DNA of 64,000 nucleotides from Otis tarda. Its lineage: Eukaryota; Chordata; Aves; Otidiformes; Otididae. The notes beneath the pieces are model-generated. The model was not told the origin of the DNA. It did no database searches and saw nothing but the letters and a program-made list of their open reading frames with translations. This document shows, piece after piece, positions 22,722 to 33,890 of the stretch (the first letter of the stretch is position 1; every line of letters starts with the position of its first letter). The stretch lies in contig CM048555.1 of the NCBI GenBank assembly GCA_026413225.1, positions 81,165,785 through 81,229,784 on the forward strand, given 5' to 3'. The position numbers and the translations under genes are program-made.

Positions 22722-23110
22722 TCCTTGAGGATGGGGCATCCACCACCTCTCTGGGCAACCTGGGCCAGTGCCCCACCACCCTCAGCGTGAAAAATTTCAT
22801 CCTAATATCCAATCTGAATCTACCTCCCTCTGTTTTGAAACCATCACCCCTCGTCCTGTCACAGCAGGCCCTGCTGAAGAGTCTCTCCCACCTTTCCTGC
22901 AGCCCCCTTTGGGCACTGGGAGCCGCTCTCAGGTCTCCCCGGAGCCTCCTCTTCTCCAGGCTGAGCAGCCCCAGCTCTCTCAGCCTGGCCTCACAGCAGA
23001 GCTGCTCCAGCCCTCTCAGCATCTGCGTGGCCTCCTCTGGACCCTCTCCAACAGCTCCACGTCCTCCTGACGTTGGGGGCTCCAGAGCTGGACGCAGCAC
23101 TCGATGCGGA
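22722..23110 (-). mobile_element. CR1 LINE fragment lacking its 3' tail
   Basis: Minus-strand copy running from the end of the reverse-transcriptase frame (GCTCCAGAGCTGGACGC region, near 23080) to the GATGGGGCATCC box near 22733. The last ~130 bp of the usual CR1 tail is absent. Confidence 0.9.
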
Positions 23111-23382
23111 AGGCAGCTGAAGGAGGGGGATAAATGAAATGCAGGGATCTCTCCAGGCGGCAGAGATTTATTGACTCCGCTGGGGATTGGCGGAGGTGCT
23201 AAAGGTCAGCGCTTACGGAGGAAACCGGGCTGCTGCACACCCAGAGCAAACAGGACCGGCCGACTTGGGTGCTTAGTCAGCACCCATGACATTCTTGTTG
23301 CTTTAGAAATACCACACGCCTTTCCTTGCTCAGCTTCAAGAGATCGGGTCAGGGAAAAGAAATGTCAAGGGTGCAAGTGGAG

Positions 23383-24150
23383 TTATAGAATCATAGAATC
23401 ACAGAATGGTTTGGGTGGGAAGGGACCTTCAAAGCCCACCCAGTCCAACCCCCCTGCCAGGAGCAGGGACATCTCCAACCAGATCAGGTTGCTCAGAGCC
23501 CCGGCCAACCTGGCCTGGAATGTTTCCAGGGATGGGGCATCCACCGCCTCTCTGGGCAACCTAGGCCGGTGTTCTATAACTCACATTGTAAAAAATTTTT
23601 TCCTAATTTCCAATCTAAATCTACCCCCCTCTATTTTAAACCCATTACCCCTTGTCCTATTGCAACAGGCCCTACTGAACAGCCTCTCCCCATCTTTCCT
23701 GTAGGCCCCCTTGAGGTGCTGGAAGACCGCTCTCAGGTCTCCCCGGAGCCTCCTCTTCTCCAGGCTGAACAGCCCCAACTCTCTCAGCCTGGCCTCACAG
23801 GAGAGGTGCTCCAGCCCTCTCATCATCTGTGTGGCCTCCTCTGGACCTTCTCCAACTGGTCCATGTCCTTCTTGTGTTGGGGGCTCCAGAGCTGGACGCA
23901 GTACTCCAGGTGGGGTCTCACCAGGGCAGAGTAGAGGGGCAGAATCACCTCCCTCGACCTGCTGGCCACGCTCCTCTTGATGCAGCCCAGGATGCGGTTG
24001 GCCTTCTGGGCTGCAAGGGCGCATTGCCCGCTCATGCTGAGCTTCTCGTCCACCAGCACTCCCAAGTCCTTCTCCTCAGGGCTGCTCTCCATCCATTCCC
24101 CGCCCAGCCGGGATTTGTGCCTGGGATTGCCACGACCCACGTGCAGGACC
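23383..24150 (-). mobile_element. CR1 LINE, longest copy, with C-terminal RT coding
   Basis: Minus-strand copy of about 770 bp with its 3' tail (ATAGAATCATAGAATCACAG) at 23383. The 5' part is still open from 24140 to 23823 and encodes the CR1 ORF2 C terminus ([40 protein letters not shown]). Truncated, so not autonomous. Confidence 0.95.
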
Positions 24151-24544
24151 TGTTACGGCCAAAGGCGTTTGGTGAAGGTGGAGGGGAGAGGTGGGGAGCA
24201 GGCGGAGGCTGGGGACGCAGGAGGAGAGCGGGGAGGAAACTGCAGGGGCTCCAGGACTGCGGTCCACACCGCAGAAGGAGGCACCTGCCAGAGAAGTTGC
24301 TTTAGATAACGTCTGATGGCATGGGGGATGAGTCCCCGGGTCCCCGCGGCAGGCTGGGCTCCCAGGTCAGCAGCTGCGCCGTCGCGGACAGAAGCCGGCT
24401 GCGGACCCGGCGGCCTCGGGGACCTGCGCGCGCGGCTGCGTGAAGGCTGCTCACGGTTTCTGACCTGTGACATGGAGTTTTTTAGGACGTTTTGGAACAC
24501 TAGGGAAGATCTGGGGGATGGGAAAGCACTAATGAGAGGTCAGT

Positions 24545-25480
24545 AATTAAAGGGAGAGTTTTTAAGGCTCTATCAGGCTGTTGTCAGTCCCGTAAAAAAT
24601 AATTATGTGGAACTTCATTAGTAGGAAATTAAGGGAACATGGAAGAGTTAAGGTCAGCCAGCACGGTTTTAGGGGAAATAGAATCTGTCAGGCAAGGCCG
24701 GCATCATTTTTCGACAGGATTATGGGCTGGGAACAGACAGCTTTGATGCACTTGTGTTGGTACTGCATGTAATAAATTAGCACGACACAAATTCGGCACG
24801 CTTATGTCAGTGACTGGCAGGAATCAATAAACTTCTTGTGGAGAGGCTGTCAAACGGCACAAAGCTGCGTGGCACCAGATAACGAGGGCGAGTCGCGGGC
24901 TGCTCGGTAGCCGGACACAAGCAATGAATGTTCATGGGAAGCTGACCAAATGCCGTACCCCCAGCGACAAAGGACGTGGCTTTTCTTACGGAATGGAAAG
25001 TTTTATCCCGGACGGCAGCAACCTGGAAAGAATTGAAGGTGAGGGTGGGTAATCAGCCGGCCATCAGCCTTGGCGAGACCCCGTGGTCCCAGCACAGCGC
25101 TGAGGAGGAGCGGATGGATGATGTTCTCTTTGTGCTCCTTACGAGAGCCACCGCTCTGTCCGCTTCTGGCACCCACAGACCAAAAAACACCTTGAGATAT
25201 TGTAGTTTTCACTAAAAATGCATCAAGGGGTAAGTTATGCCGTAGAGTGAAGGGCTCCAAGAACTCGGTCAGCCCAGCTGATCAAAGAAGAGGTGGGTTG
25301 ATCCCAGACCTCAGGACCATACGTGAACACCAAAAACTTGATCACAGCAGACTTTTGACCCTGCCAGGCAAGGATATAAAGAGATGTGGGGTTGAAATGT
25401 GAAGTTAGAGGCCAGGTGGGATTTTCTACGGCATCAAAAACTTCACTAAGTTTTTCTCTTAAAAATACACTCGGATTTCA
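24545..25480 (+). mobile_element. possible ancient CR1/L3-clade LINE relic
   Basis: A low-GC block with scattered words recalling old amniote LINEs of the CR1/L3 group: GTCAGCCAGCACGG near 24654, TTTTTCGACAGGATTATGGG near 24710, AAAATGCATCAAGGGG near 25214, and a segment at about 25285-25430 (GAGGTGGGTTGATC, GCCAGGCAAGGATATAAAG, GAGGCCAGG) in the expected order. It is too decayed to be translated and rests on my recollection of the consensus. Confidence 0.35.
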
Positions 25481-26179
25481 CCGCAGATTTAGAAGCCACT
25501 TGATGCACGGAAAATCTGTGGGTGGTGCTCCTCAGAAGGTCCTCCTGCGTGGTAATGATATCCCTCTCCCTCCCCATTTCCCTTGAATATTTGTGGATTT
25601 ATGGAAACAGTTTTGATGCTTTTTTTCTCCATGAAAATAATGTGATGTTTTGGTGGAAATTAAAAAAAAAAAAAGACGACTATGGCAATAGGACAAGGGG
25701 TGATGGTTTTAAAGGAAAAGCGGGTAGATTCCCGTCCTGGGAACGGGACCCTTCCAGCGCCGTTTCCACAGCACGAAGTAAGAACAATAATCGCCAGCTG
25801 CTTCCGAAGGAGGGAGCGGCACCGGGAGCCGCAGCGTTAAACCTTGAGGAGACCTTGACAGCCAGGACCGTTTCTGGGGGCCAGCGGTGGTTTTTTTCGG
25901 AGGAAGCTCTGCTGTGTCCTTGGTCGAAGACATCTCTCGGATTACGCAGCTCGGGGGGGGACGCACTGCAGCCCAGCAGCTGGTGGGACATTTTAGGATC
26001 AAGATGAAAGGTGGTTTGGTGTCAGCGGGGAGCTTTCTTTGGGACCACAGTCAGTGCCACCGTTTCAGGACAGGGGTGACGTTGTTTATGGGACCGAGGG
26101 GCAGGGTGGGGCGAGCGGAGGGGACGTTCATCCCTCGTGGGGCAGGGGGACGCCTGTGCTCGGGGCAGTGACACAAATT
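25481..26179. other. intergenic sequence with small CR1-like piece
   Basis: 25682-25736 (ATAGGACAAGGGGTGATGG, then TTTTAAA) resembles an isolated inner part of the CR1 3' region on the plus strand. The rest is unrecognised. Confidence 0.4.
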
Positions 26180-26800
26180 CATTCCTGCTGGCATCTGCCC
26201 TCATGGGGGTGACAGCAGTGTCACTGCCAGGGGGGTGTGTTCCCTCATGGTGCGTGTCGCTGCCGTGGGGTTGTCCCCCTTCAGGGGGACAGCACGAGGT
26301 CCCTGCCACGGGGCTGAGTCCCTTCACGAGGGAGGACACTGGGTCACTGCCATGGGGCTGTGTCCCCTCATGGGGGGTGTCACTGCCATGGTGGCTGTGT
26401 CCCTTCAGGGGGGAGGACACTGGGTCACTGCCATGGAGCTGTGTCCCCTCATGGGGGGTGTCACAGCCACGGGGCAGTGGGCTCTCATGGGGCAGGACAC
26501 GGGGTCCCTTGCCATGGTGGCAGTGTCCCCTCATGGGGTGTGTTGCGGCCACGGGGCGCTGTCCCCTCACAGGGGTCCCTGCCATGGTGGCTGTGTCCCC
26601 TCATGGGGGCTGTCATGGCCATGGGGCGCTGTCCCCTCACAGGGGTCCCTGCCATGGGGCTGTGCCCCTCATGGAGGGTGTCACGGCCATGGGGCGCTGT
26701 CCCCTCACAGGGGTCCCTGCCACAGGGGTCTGTGTCCCCTTATGGGGGATGTCGCTGCCATGGGGCCGTGCCCCTCCGGGACACATCGAGGCCGGGGGGC
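26180..26800 (+). repeat. GC-rich minisatellite upstream of EXOC6B
   Basis: Imperfect tandem units of roughly 36-55 bp built from GTCCCTGCCATGGGGCTGTG and TCCCCTCATGGGG, often with CACAGGGG. Several frames stay open through it. It ends at the EXOC6B CpG island. Confidence 0.9.
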
Positions 26801-27133
26801 CGCGTCCCGTGAGGGCCAGCTCGCCAGCCGCTGCCATGCCGCCCCCTCCCCCGTGCGCGCAGCGGGCCGCGGGAGGCCCCTCCCCGCCCGGGCCGTGTGC
26901 CAGCGCCGGCGCAGGCCGCGCCGCAGCCCGCCCGCCCTCCGCACTACATTTCCCGGCGTGCCGGGCGTGGCGGGGCCGGGCCGGGCCGCGCGGAGCCCAG
27001 CGGGCGGCTCCGGTGTTGGCGCTGCCGCTGCCCGGGGCGGGGGAGGGCCGGGCCGGGCCGGGCCGGGCAAGGCAAGGCAAGGCAAGGCAAGGCAAGGCAG
27101 GTGGGTCGGCTGGGCTCGGCTCGGCACAGCCCC
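26801..27133 (+). promoter_or_regulatory. EXOC6B: EXOC6B CpG-island promoter and 5' UTR
   Basis: TATA-less, very CpG-rich. ACTACATTTCCCGGCGTGC (26943-26961) is a close match to the ZNF143/THAP11 element. Downstream are four GGGCC units (27045-27064) followed by six GGCAA units (27066-27095), then the ATG in a Kozak context with G at +4. The CpG island continues past the exon to about 27650. Confidence 0.75.
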
Positions 27134-27246
27134 ATGGAGCGGGGGAAGATGGCGGAGCTGGAGAGCCTGGAGACGGCGGCGGAGCACGAGCGGATCCTGC
27201 GGGAGATCGAGAGCACGGACACGGCCTGCATCGGCCCCACGCTCAG
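27134..27246 (+). CDS. EXOC6B: EXOC6B exon 1 (first coding exon), exocyst complex component 6B
   Basis: EXOC6B (Sec15-like) is a subunit of the octameric exocyst, which tethers secretory vesicles to the plasma membrane through Rab GTPases. This exon encodes 37 residues: MERGKMAELESLETAAEHER, ILREIESTDTACIGPTL, and two bases of the next Arg before the donor AG|GTGCGG (phase 2). The MERGKMAE start and AAEHERILREIESTD match EXOC6B; the paralogue EXOC6 starts differently and has VPEHERILQEIESTD. An internal ATG at 27149 would give MAELES and could be used as well. All later exons lie beyond the right edge, in line with the very large first introns of this gene. Confidence 0.94.
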
Positions 27247-30200
27247 GTGCGGCCGGGGCGGGGCGGGGCGGCGGGGCCCGGGGGCGGGGGGCTCGGGCCG
27301 GCTTCGCCTTGCACCCCCCCGCTTCCCCAAAACTTTGAAGAAATGTTAATTATTATTAATTTTTTTTTTTTAAATTGCCGTCTCCGAGAGGTGCCCGCAG
27401 CCCCCTCGTTTCCCCCTGCCCGGCTCCCCGGGAGGTGGAAGCGCCGTGAGCGGCGAGCCCCGGCCTGGGGCCGCTCCCTGGCCTGGCCCGGGGCCTCTCC
27501 AGCCCGGCCGCGGTGCCGGCTCCTGCGGCCGGCCCAGCCCCGGCCCCACACCCCGGCTCGGGGCCTGCAGCCCCTCCGGGAGCTCGGGGGGGCCCAGCCC
27601 GCTGCCCCCGGCTGGGGAGGGGAAGGGCACAGCGAGGCGCTTTCCTGCCCTTAGCCTGCAACCTGTCAAAGTTATTCTTTTTTTTTTTTGCTGATTTATG
27701 TCAATTTTGCGAAATAACCCATGGCTAACCGCGAAGCCGTGGGCATGGCTGCGCTCGCAGTCCTGACGGTGATAGAGTTAGTGTTTCTGATTGCTTCATG
27801 GATCCTTTGTTCTCCAGTTAAGCATCTTTCCCCAGCGGTTCTTGCCTTGTCCGTCAGCCGAGAGAACCCCTTGCTTCGTCTGCGTTGTATCCGCAGGAGC
27901 GCAGAGGGATGTAGCTGCCAGCCCAGGAGCGCGGCCCGGTCGCTTTTCCTTTTCTTTCCGCGAGTCCGGGTCTGGCGTGGCAGCCGTTCAGGTGGTTCTT
28001 TGTGATGCTGGTGAGCGTTTTGCAGCAGCGGCTTCTGCGGCGTTGTTAACCTGAGAGATGCGGTGGCTGGCTGTTGAACCGAAGCTTGCGTCTCAAGAGA
28101 AATCACCTGATTTCGTAGAAAAAAATTATGATATTTTGGATAAATTATACACATCCAAGGCTTGTCTTTGCTAGCCAGACCGTGTGCTGTTAGCATCGCT
28201 GTCCTGGAAGAAGCCACGTAATGGATTTGGCAAGCTGAGCCGCCTCATCCCTCCTTCCCCCTCTTTGGAGTAAAACAGAAGTTCCCCAAAGAGCTCCGTA
28301 CCAAAACCAAAAAGCATTACTCGCAGCGCTGAGCGTGCGCGTTAGCCTCGGGAAGCTTGATGGCACGGTTGGAGAGAGGATATTTGCTGCTGATTGTAAC
28401 GAAATTGATCGTTTGGGGAAAGGCAGAGGTGTGTTACCAGAAGTACTCTGCTTCGAAATCTAACCAGTCGTGTTCCCGCAAACTGAACCTGGGCGCTGAG
28501 CTGTGTTGGTTTTTGGGCGAGGGGAGCAGGGTGCCCTACCCGCAGGGCAGCGCAGTCGGTTTCGCCTTCCTCTCGCAGCTGCGCTGCGTCAGCCCGGGAC
28601 GCCTGGAAATCGCAGCGCCAGGTGGGAGCGTTTGGGTAGGAACGGGGCTGGAGCCTCCTGTCCCACCCCCTCCACAGCAGCCCTTCCTTTCTTTTCGTTA
28701 AGTTTTACAGAGCCGTGGTTTTAAAAGATTCACGTGGCCGTCTTTAAAAATGAATGCGTTTAGGCTGTTTGACCCGCAGTGACGCTGCAGTGCGGGCAGG
28801 ACGTTAAAATGGGAAAGCTTCTCATTTGTGGAGCGCTGGATCGCCGGGTTTGTCGTGCTGTAGGTCGCCCTTTTCTTTAGTTGTTCTGGCTTTTTTGCAG
28901 TTTTCTTCCCGAAGGTCTCCAACCTGTGAAGGTAAACTGAATGGTGGGAGATGCTGAGAATTTAGATTTATTACAAAACTAAAAAAAAAATGGTTCGAAG
29001 GTCTGGGAACTGCCAGAATGAAGAGTGTGGGTGGGTTTTCTTTTTTTTTTTTTTTTTTTTTTTCCATTTCATAGAACTAAGTGCAGCTGATCTTGTTTCT
29101 CAGTGTTAAGGTTAGATGAGGAGTTGGGCTTAGTGCCTGGCTTTGTGTGCACGCAAGCGTCTGGGGCAGAGAAGGGTTTGTGCTTTGCTGGCAGTAACTC
29201 ATCAGGAGTATTAGTAACGATACAAGCGTGACCTGGTCCAAGGATTTTTAGAGCTGAAACTAGACCAGCTCAGGGTAAACATGATGTGCCGGAGAGTCCG
29301 GAAAAGAGGATGATGGAAACTTTTTAAAGAAAAGGTGACTCACTTCTTGTAGGCATCATGGAAGAAATGTGTCTTCAAGAGTCGGGCTGGCTTCCCTTCT
29401 AGGAACGGTGATGCCAAAAGGCGGTACAGAAACGGGCCGCGCTGCCGGGCTCCTGCTGCCGGCGAGGGCTCGTTTGCAGAACTGCGCTTTTATCAGCTTC
29501 TGCCTCGGCAGAGCGAGAGGTTCCGACTGCGGCCGCTCCGCGCTGTCCCGGCGCGGCGCTCAAGGCCGAGTTGCTGTTATCGGAGGGTGACGGAGGGGTT
29601 AAGATGTGAAATTCAAGGTCCAACCGATTCATCTGTCTGGGTGGGTTTGTGTGCCACCCATCAGGGAGAGCATTTTCTGTTAGAAAAAGAGCAAGTGTAG
29701 TAATTCTTGCCCTGGGGCGGGGGAAGGACGAGATGCCGTCTTGAAGTCCCTTCCAGCCCCTGTTTTTCTGCTCTGTTCTCGCTGTGATTCTGGGAGCGAG
29801 CGGCGTGGACCGGGGCTCCATTGTGCCGGGCGCTGTGCAGATGTGGGATGAAGCCTCCCCTCCTCGGGGAGAGGGATTTCATTCTAAATGCGAAACGCGA
29901 GACTGGGGCGTGTGAGGAAGCGTTGCAACAGCATCTGTGTGATGAGCTGTGCCAGTCTCATGTCCTGCTATGCCAGTGGCTCCGATGCCTTCAAGGTCTT
30001 GTCTCTCTTTTTATTTTTTTTTTTAATACCTGATGGTGGATGCCATTGTGTTTGCAGGAGGACACCAGGCGAGTTCAGCGAGTCTTTGTGGGCAACCCCT
30101 CGAGTCTGCGATGCTCCCGAAATCAAAATAATCCACTTCAGGATGTCTTTCCTGCTATTCAACCTCTACTAATTATATCCATTGCTCTGAATTCCACTTC

Positions 30201-30769
30201 CTTCTGCTGTTCTAATTCCTCTTTTTTTTTTTTTTCCCCCTCGTGTTACACTTCTTGATTTTTGCAGGGTATTTTTAGATCCCCTCTCTGTATCTAGGCT
30301 TCGAAGAATCGCTTAATTCCGCGGGATCAGATAACCTTCTAGGGGAAAAGGAACCCTTTCTTGCTGAGAACCACCTCTTGGCTGAGCTGCGACACCTGAG
30401 TGCCCTAATTTTTCTTACACTCCATTGACCGATCAAGTTTGTTGCTCTTCAGTGAGCTTTCTGTCCCCTTCAGCTTTTTTTTCCTAGTGGTTTTTTTTTG
30501 TTTAAGTGATAGGAAGCTGGCAGTGGACCGTCATATGCCAGCTGCGGTCGGTGTAAGCGAGGACGGACGCCTCTGTGGTTTCTAATCAAAGTTACCCTTT
30601 GTGAAAAGGGCTGTCCTGCGCTCTGCTCTGCCAGCTCGCACAGCGTTTGCTGCTGGGGGCTGTATAACTTCGTCCGCTTCTCCCTGTGCCTGGCCTGCCC
30701 TCGAAGGGTGAGTCCCTGTGATCACCTGAATTGCTAATCATTTAAAAAAAAGATATGTGTCCCGGCCTG

Positions 30770-30818
30770 CGGGTGTCCTGCTGTCCTTCCCCGGGTGTCC
30801 TGCTGTCCTTCCCCGTGC
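30770..30818 (+). repeat. short tandem duplication
   Basis: Two copies of a ~24-bp unit GGGTGTCCTGCTGTCCTTCC plus CC(G), side by side. Confidence 0.8.
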
Positions 30819-31154
30819 TGCTCGGCAGTGTCCTTAACACCTGGTGTCTGCGCGGTTCAAACAGGCTCGTGTGCTGGAGTCACTTCTGCTTTTTGGTTTT
30901 CACAGCTTGAGCTCTGCAGGTCTGCCACTCTCTCAAACCCTTTTCCTGCTTGTGGAGATCGGAGCAGCTCTCTTTTCCCCAGCGTTCTAACAGGGATCGT
31001 TACGTAGTGCCGAGTTATTTTCTTGGGAGCGCGGTTGTTCGTAGCGATGGATCTTGCTGCGTCTGTACCTCTGCGCTTGGTTCTCCCGCAGCAAGTTGCT
31101 GGGAAGGATCAGGGTTTCCAAGTGATCCCTCTCCACAGCTGCCTGATTCCCGAT

Positions 31155-31235
31155 TTTGTAGTTTGTTACTCTGCCAGCTTTTGTGTCATCTGCAAATTAT
31201 ATCATCAGTCTCTTTTTTTTTTTTTTCCTTTTCCT
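31155..31235 (-). mobile_element. possible old LINE fragment
   Basis: GTTACTCTGCCAGC followed by TTTTGTGTCATCTGCAAATT recalls the antisense strand of old CR1/L3-like LINEs in amniotes. Short and degenerate; tentative. Confidence 0.25.
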
Positions 31236-33619
31236 TTTAGATATATATTTGCTTTCTAGATTGTTCCTTAGTGGCTGAGATTTTATCGGTGGTGTTGGGA
31301 CCTGTGCCCCTTTAGAAAACTGGGAGATGTTGTATCTCAGACAGCAATTAATCATCCAGTCTGCTTTTCTATAGAACTGTATTTTTAATTGGCGTTTCAT
31401 ATCTATCTGCTAATTATGTGTGTTTGGAGAGATTACAATGTTGTTTAACCCAGGAATGAAATTAAGCGCACTTGATAGCGTCGTGTTTCTGCTAAGCGGC
31501 TTTTGACTGGGATTAAAGCAGGACTGTAATTAAACTCTGTCCCTAAATCCTTTAGCAACTCTTCCGTGGCTGTGTCTGGGATTAGCTTTTCTCTGGCTGA
31601 CCTGGAACTACCTGGGCGACCCCTTTACTGGACGTATTTTGGGATTCTGGGTTTTCTGGCCTGAATGTTTGACAGAGAACATTCTCCTATGGGACTAATG
31701 GCTTTAATTAACCTCATCGGAGCATCACCTTCAGTCCTCCTTCCTCAGGCTCTGGCTGGCTGCGTGGGCACGGCATGGGGACACCCCAGCTGGATGCGCG
31801 GGAGCCAGAAGCACTGTTGCTGCAGCCCGCCTTGCTGACGTTGGTGGGTGCTACCCCAGGTAGCTGGAGCAATGTGATGGTACGAACAGCAGCAGCTTGT
31901 CTGAGGTCCTGGCTCCTGAGCCAGCGCTCATGGCCTGGAAGGAGGATGTTCTCTGGTTTATTTTCTTCTGTAGCTTAGAGCTGGAACTACTACAGCCCTG
32001 TTCCTGTGTTGTTCAGGTTTTTGGTGCTGAACTTGGAAACCTGAGGCTTTGCTCTTAGACCTAAACTTAGGGTTGAGGTCTAGCAAGTGCTGGAGGTCTA
32101 GCAAGAGCCTGCTTAGCCTCTCTGAGCTCTCCAGGGCCTCCATAGCTGAAAGCTGTGGTGTTAGTACAAGCCTTTTGGTAAACCTGGTCAGAAAATGGAT
32201 CCGGATGGAAAATAACCCGGCTAAAAAATGTTTTTCTTTAGTACAGCTCTGCTCCAACACGTTTTGCTGTGTGGTGGCACAAATACTGGTTCCAGCCCAG
32301 GGAGGAGGTTGCGAGGGGATGGGAGTGAGGGACTTGGGGAAGGCAGAAGCCAGAGATCGAGTGTTGCTGGATTTGTAAAAGCTCAATGAGTCTGTCCAAC
32401 CAGCCACCAACCTGCTGTCGCTCCTAGCCCATAGGCCTGGGCGTTAACGTGGGCTGGGTCAAGCTGCCTGCGGCTAAGGGCACGTTGTTTCTCGCGGCTG
32501 GGGCGGTGAGGCGTAGTTGGGTGGGCCAGTATTGGCTTAAGCAGTTTCCCCGTCTTTCGTTTGCTCCTCCCAAATAGCGTTCACGTGGGCGCTGAGACAC
32601 GACCCTCCCCTTTCCCATCTCATCCAAATTATTTTTTCAGCTGAATCCGTTCATCCCCACTGCATCCTGGGCTCGTTGTGTGGCTTCCCAGCGTCTAGAC
32701 TGGCACAAGGGATTTGGCATCCGTGAACTTGGATGCGTCCTCCTTCAATAAGCTGCTTACAGTTCCCTCACCTGGCAGCTTTACTTGATTGAGGAGCGTA
32801 ACTGGTTTACGGTGGGTCGGATGAGCGTGGAAACCATGCGCAGTAAGGAGCAGCAGTTGGAGTTTTCTGGGTTGGGTGCGAAGAATGAGGGCTGGCCAAG
32901 CTGGTCCTAATCTTGGCTTCAGTGGGTGAGATGAGGATAAGGGTCTGCGTTACAGATGTGAAGCGAGGAGTTACGACAGGCGTCTGGCTTCACAGCTTCC
33001 TTAGTTGTGTGTTGGAGTGGGGGAGCGAAGATGGTACGGTGTCCTTCTGATCGCTCTTGGTGATCCTTTGCTGGTGGTAGGGGGATTTGTCCTTCAGCTG
33101 AGCCTGCCTTGCGTGAGGAGGTGGGGAGGACGCTGGATCAGCTTTGGGATGAAGTGGACCTTCTTTAACACGTGCCAGTGCTGGCTAAGAGCGCCTTCTC
33201 GAGGTCCCAGATGCAGTAAGGATTGAAGAGCATCTGAAAATCTTATACAGTGTCTGTAAAAATCCCGAGAGAGCGTGAGAACTTAAATGTAACAGAGTTC
33301 AAACTATACTGAGGAGTTGTCCTGATCTTGCACCCTTCAGCTTTGACGTATGCCGGGCTTTGCCTTGGCTCCACGAGTCCCATCTCTACAAATCCCATCC
33401 CTCGCTTTACGTATGGTAATTCGTGAAATGCCAACTGCCAGCAAAGCAACGCCGTGAAGAAATAGCGCAGCCCGTCTACCCGCTGGCCGCAGAGCTTGCT
33501 CAGGAAGCTGCTTGTAACAACTGTAAATTGTCTGCTAATAAAAGCCTCGCAGGATCTTTTGAAGCATCTTTCAGCCCATTCTCCTGCCACCCAGACAGGG
33601 AAAACGCAATCTCCTGAAA

Positions 33620-33890
33620 ATGAGCCTGGGCCTCTGCTCATATGTACGTAATTAAGTGGCTTTGAAAAGCCAGTTCATTGCAAGACTGGAATTATATTAG
33701 CGTTCCCCTCTGCTCAGGCTGATGCTGTTCAGCTGCAAGTTTTCTGTTGCGGAGGGAGAAAAAGTATCAGCAACTGCTGCTGTGAAATAATCTGGTATCA
33801 GCATTAATGATCCGGCAGGAGACGGACTGGTGCGGCGCGTCAGCAATCTCTGCCTGGAGGTAGGCTTTACTTAATTGTCTCAGGTTTTAT
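33620..33890. promoter_or_regulatory. candidate conserved noncoding element in EXOC6B intron 1
   Basis: Unique AT-rich stretch with CATATGTACGTAATTAAG, TGAAATAATCTGG and AGCATTAATGATCC, including TAATTA and ATTA homeodomain cores. Enhancer-like by texture only. Confidence 0.3.

Noticed and set aside
23823-24140. Independent minus-strand gene of 105 codons
   Set aside because: The product is the C terminus of CR1 ORF2, part of the truncated CR1 copy.
26137-27654. 505-codon open frame overlapping EXOC6B exon 1
   Set aside because: Different frame from EXOC6B, made of VNTR and CpG-island sequence.
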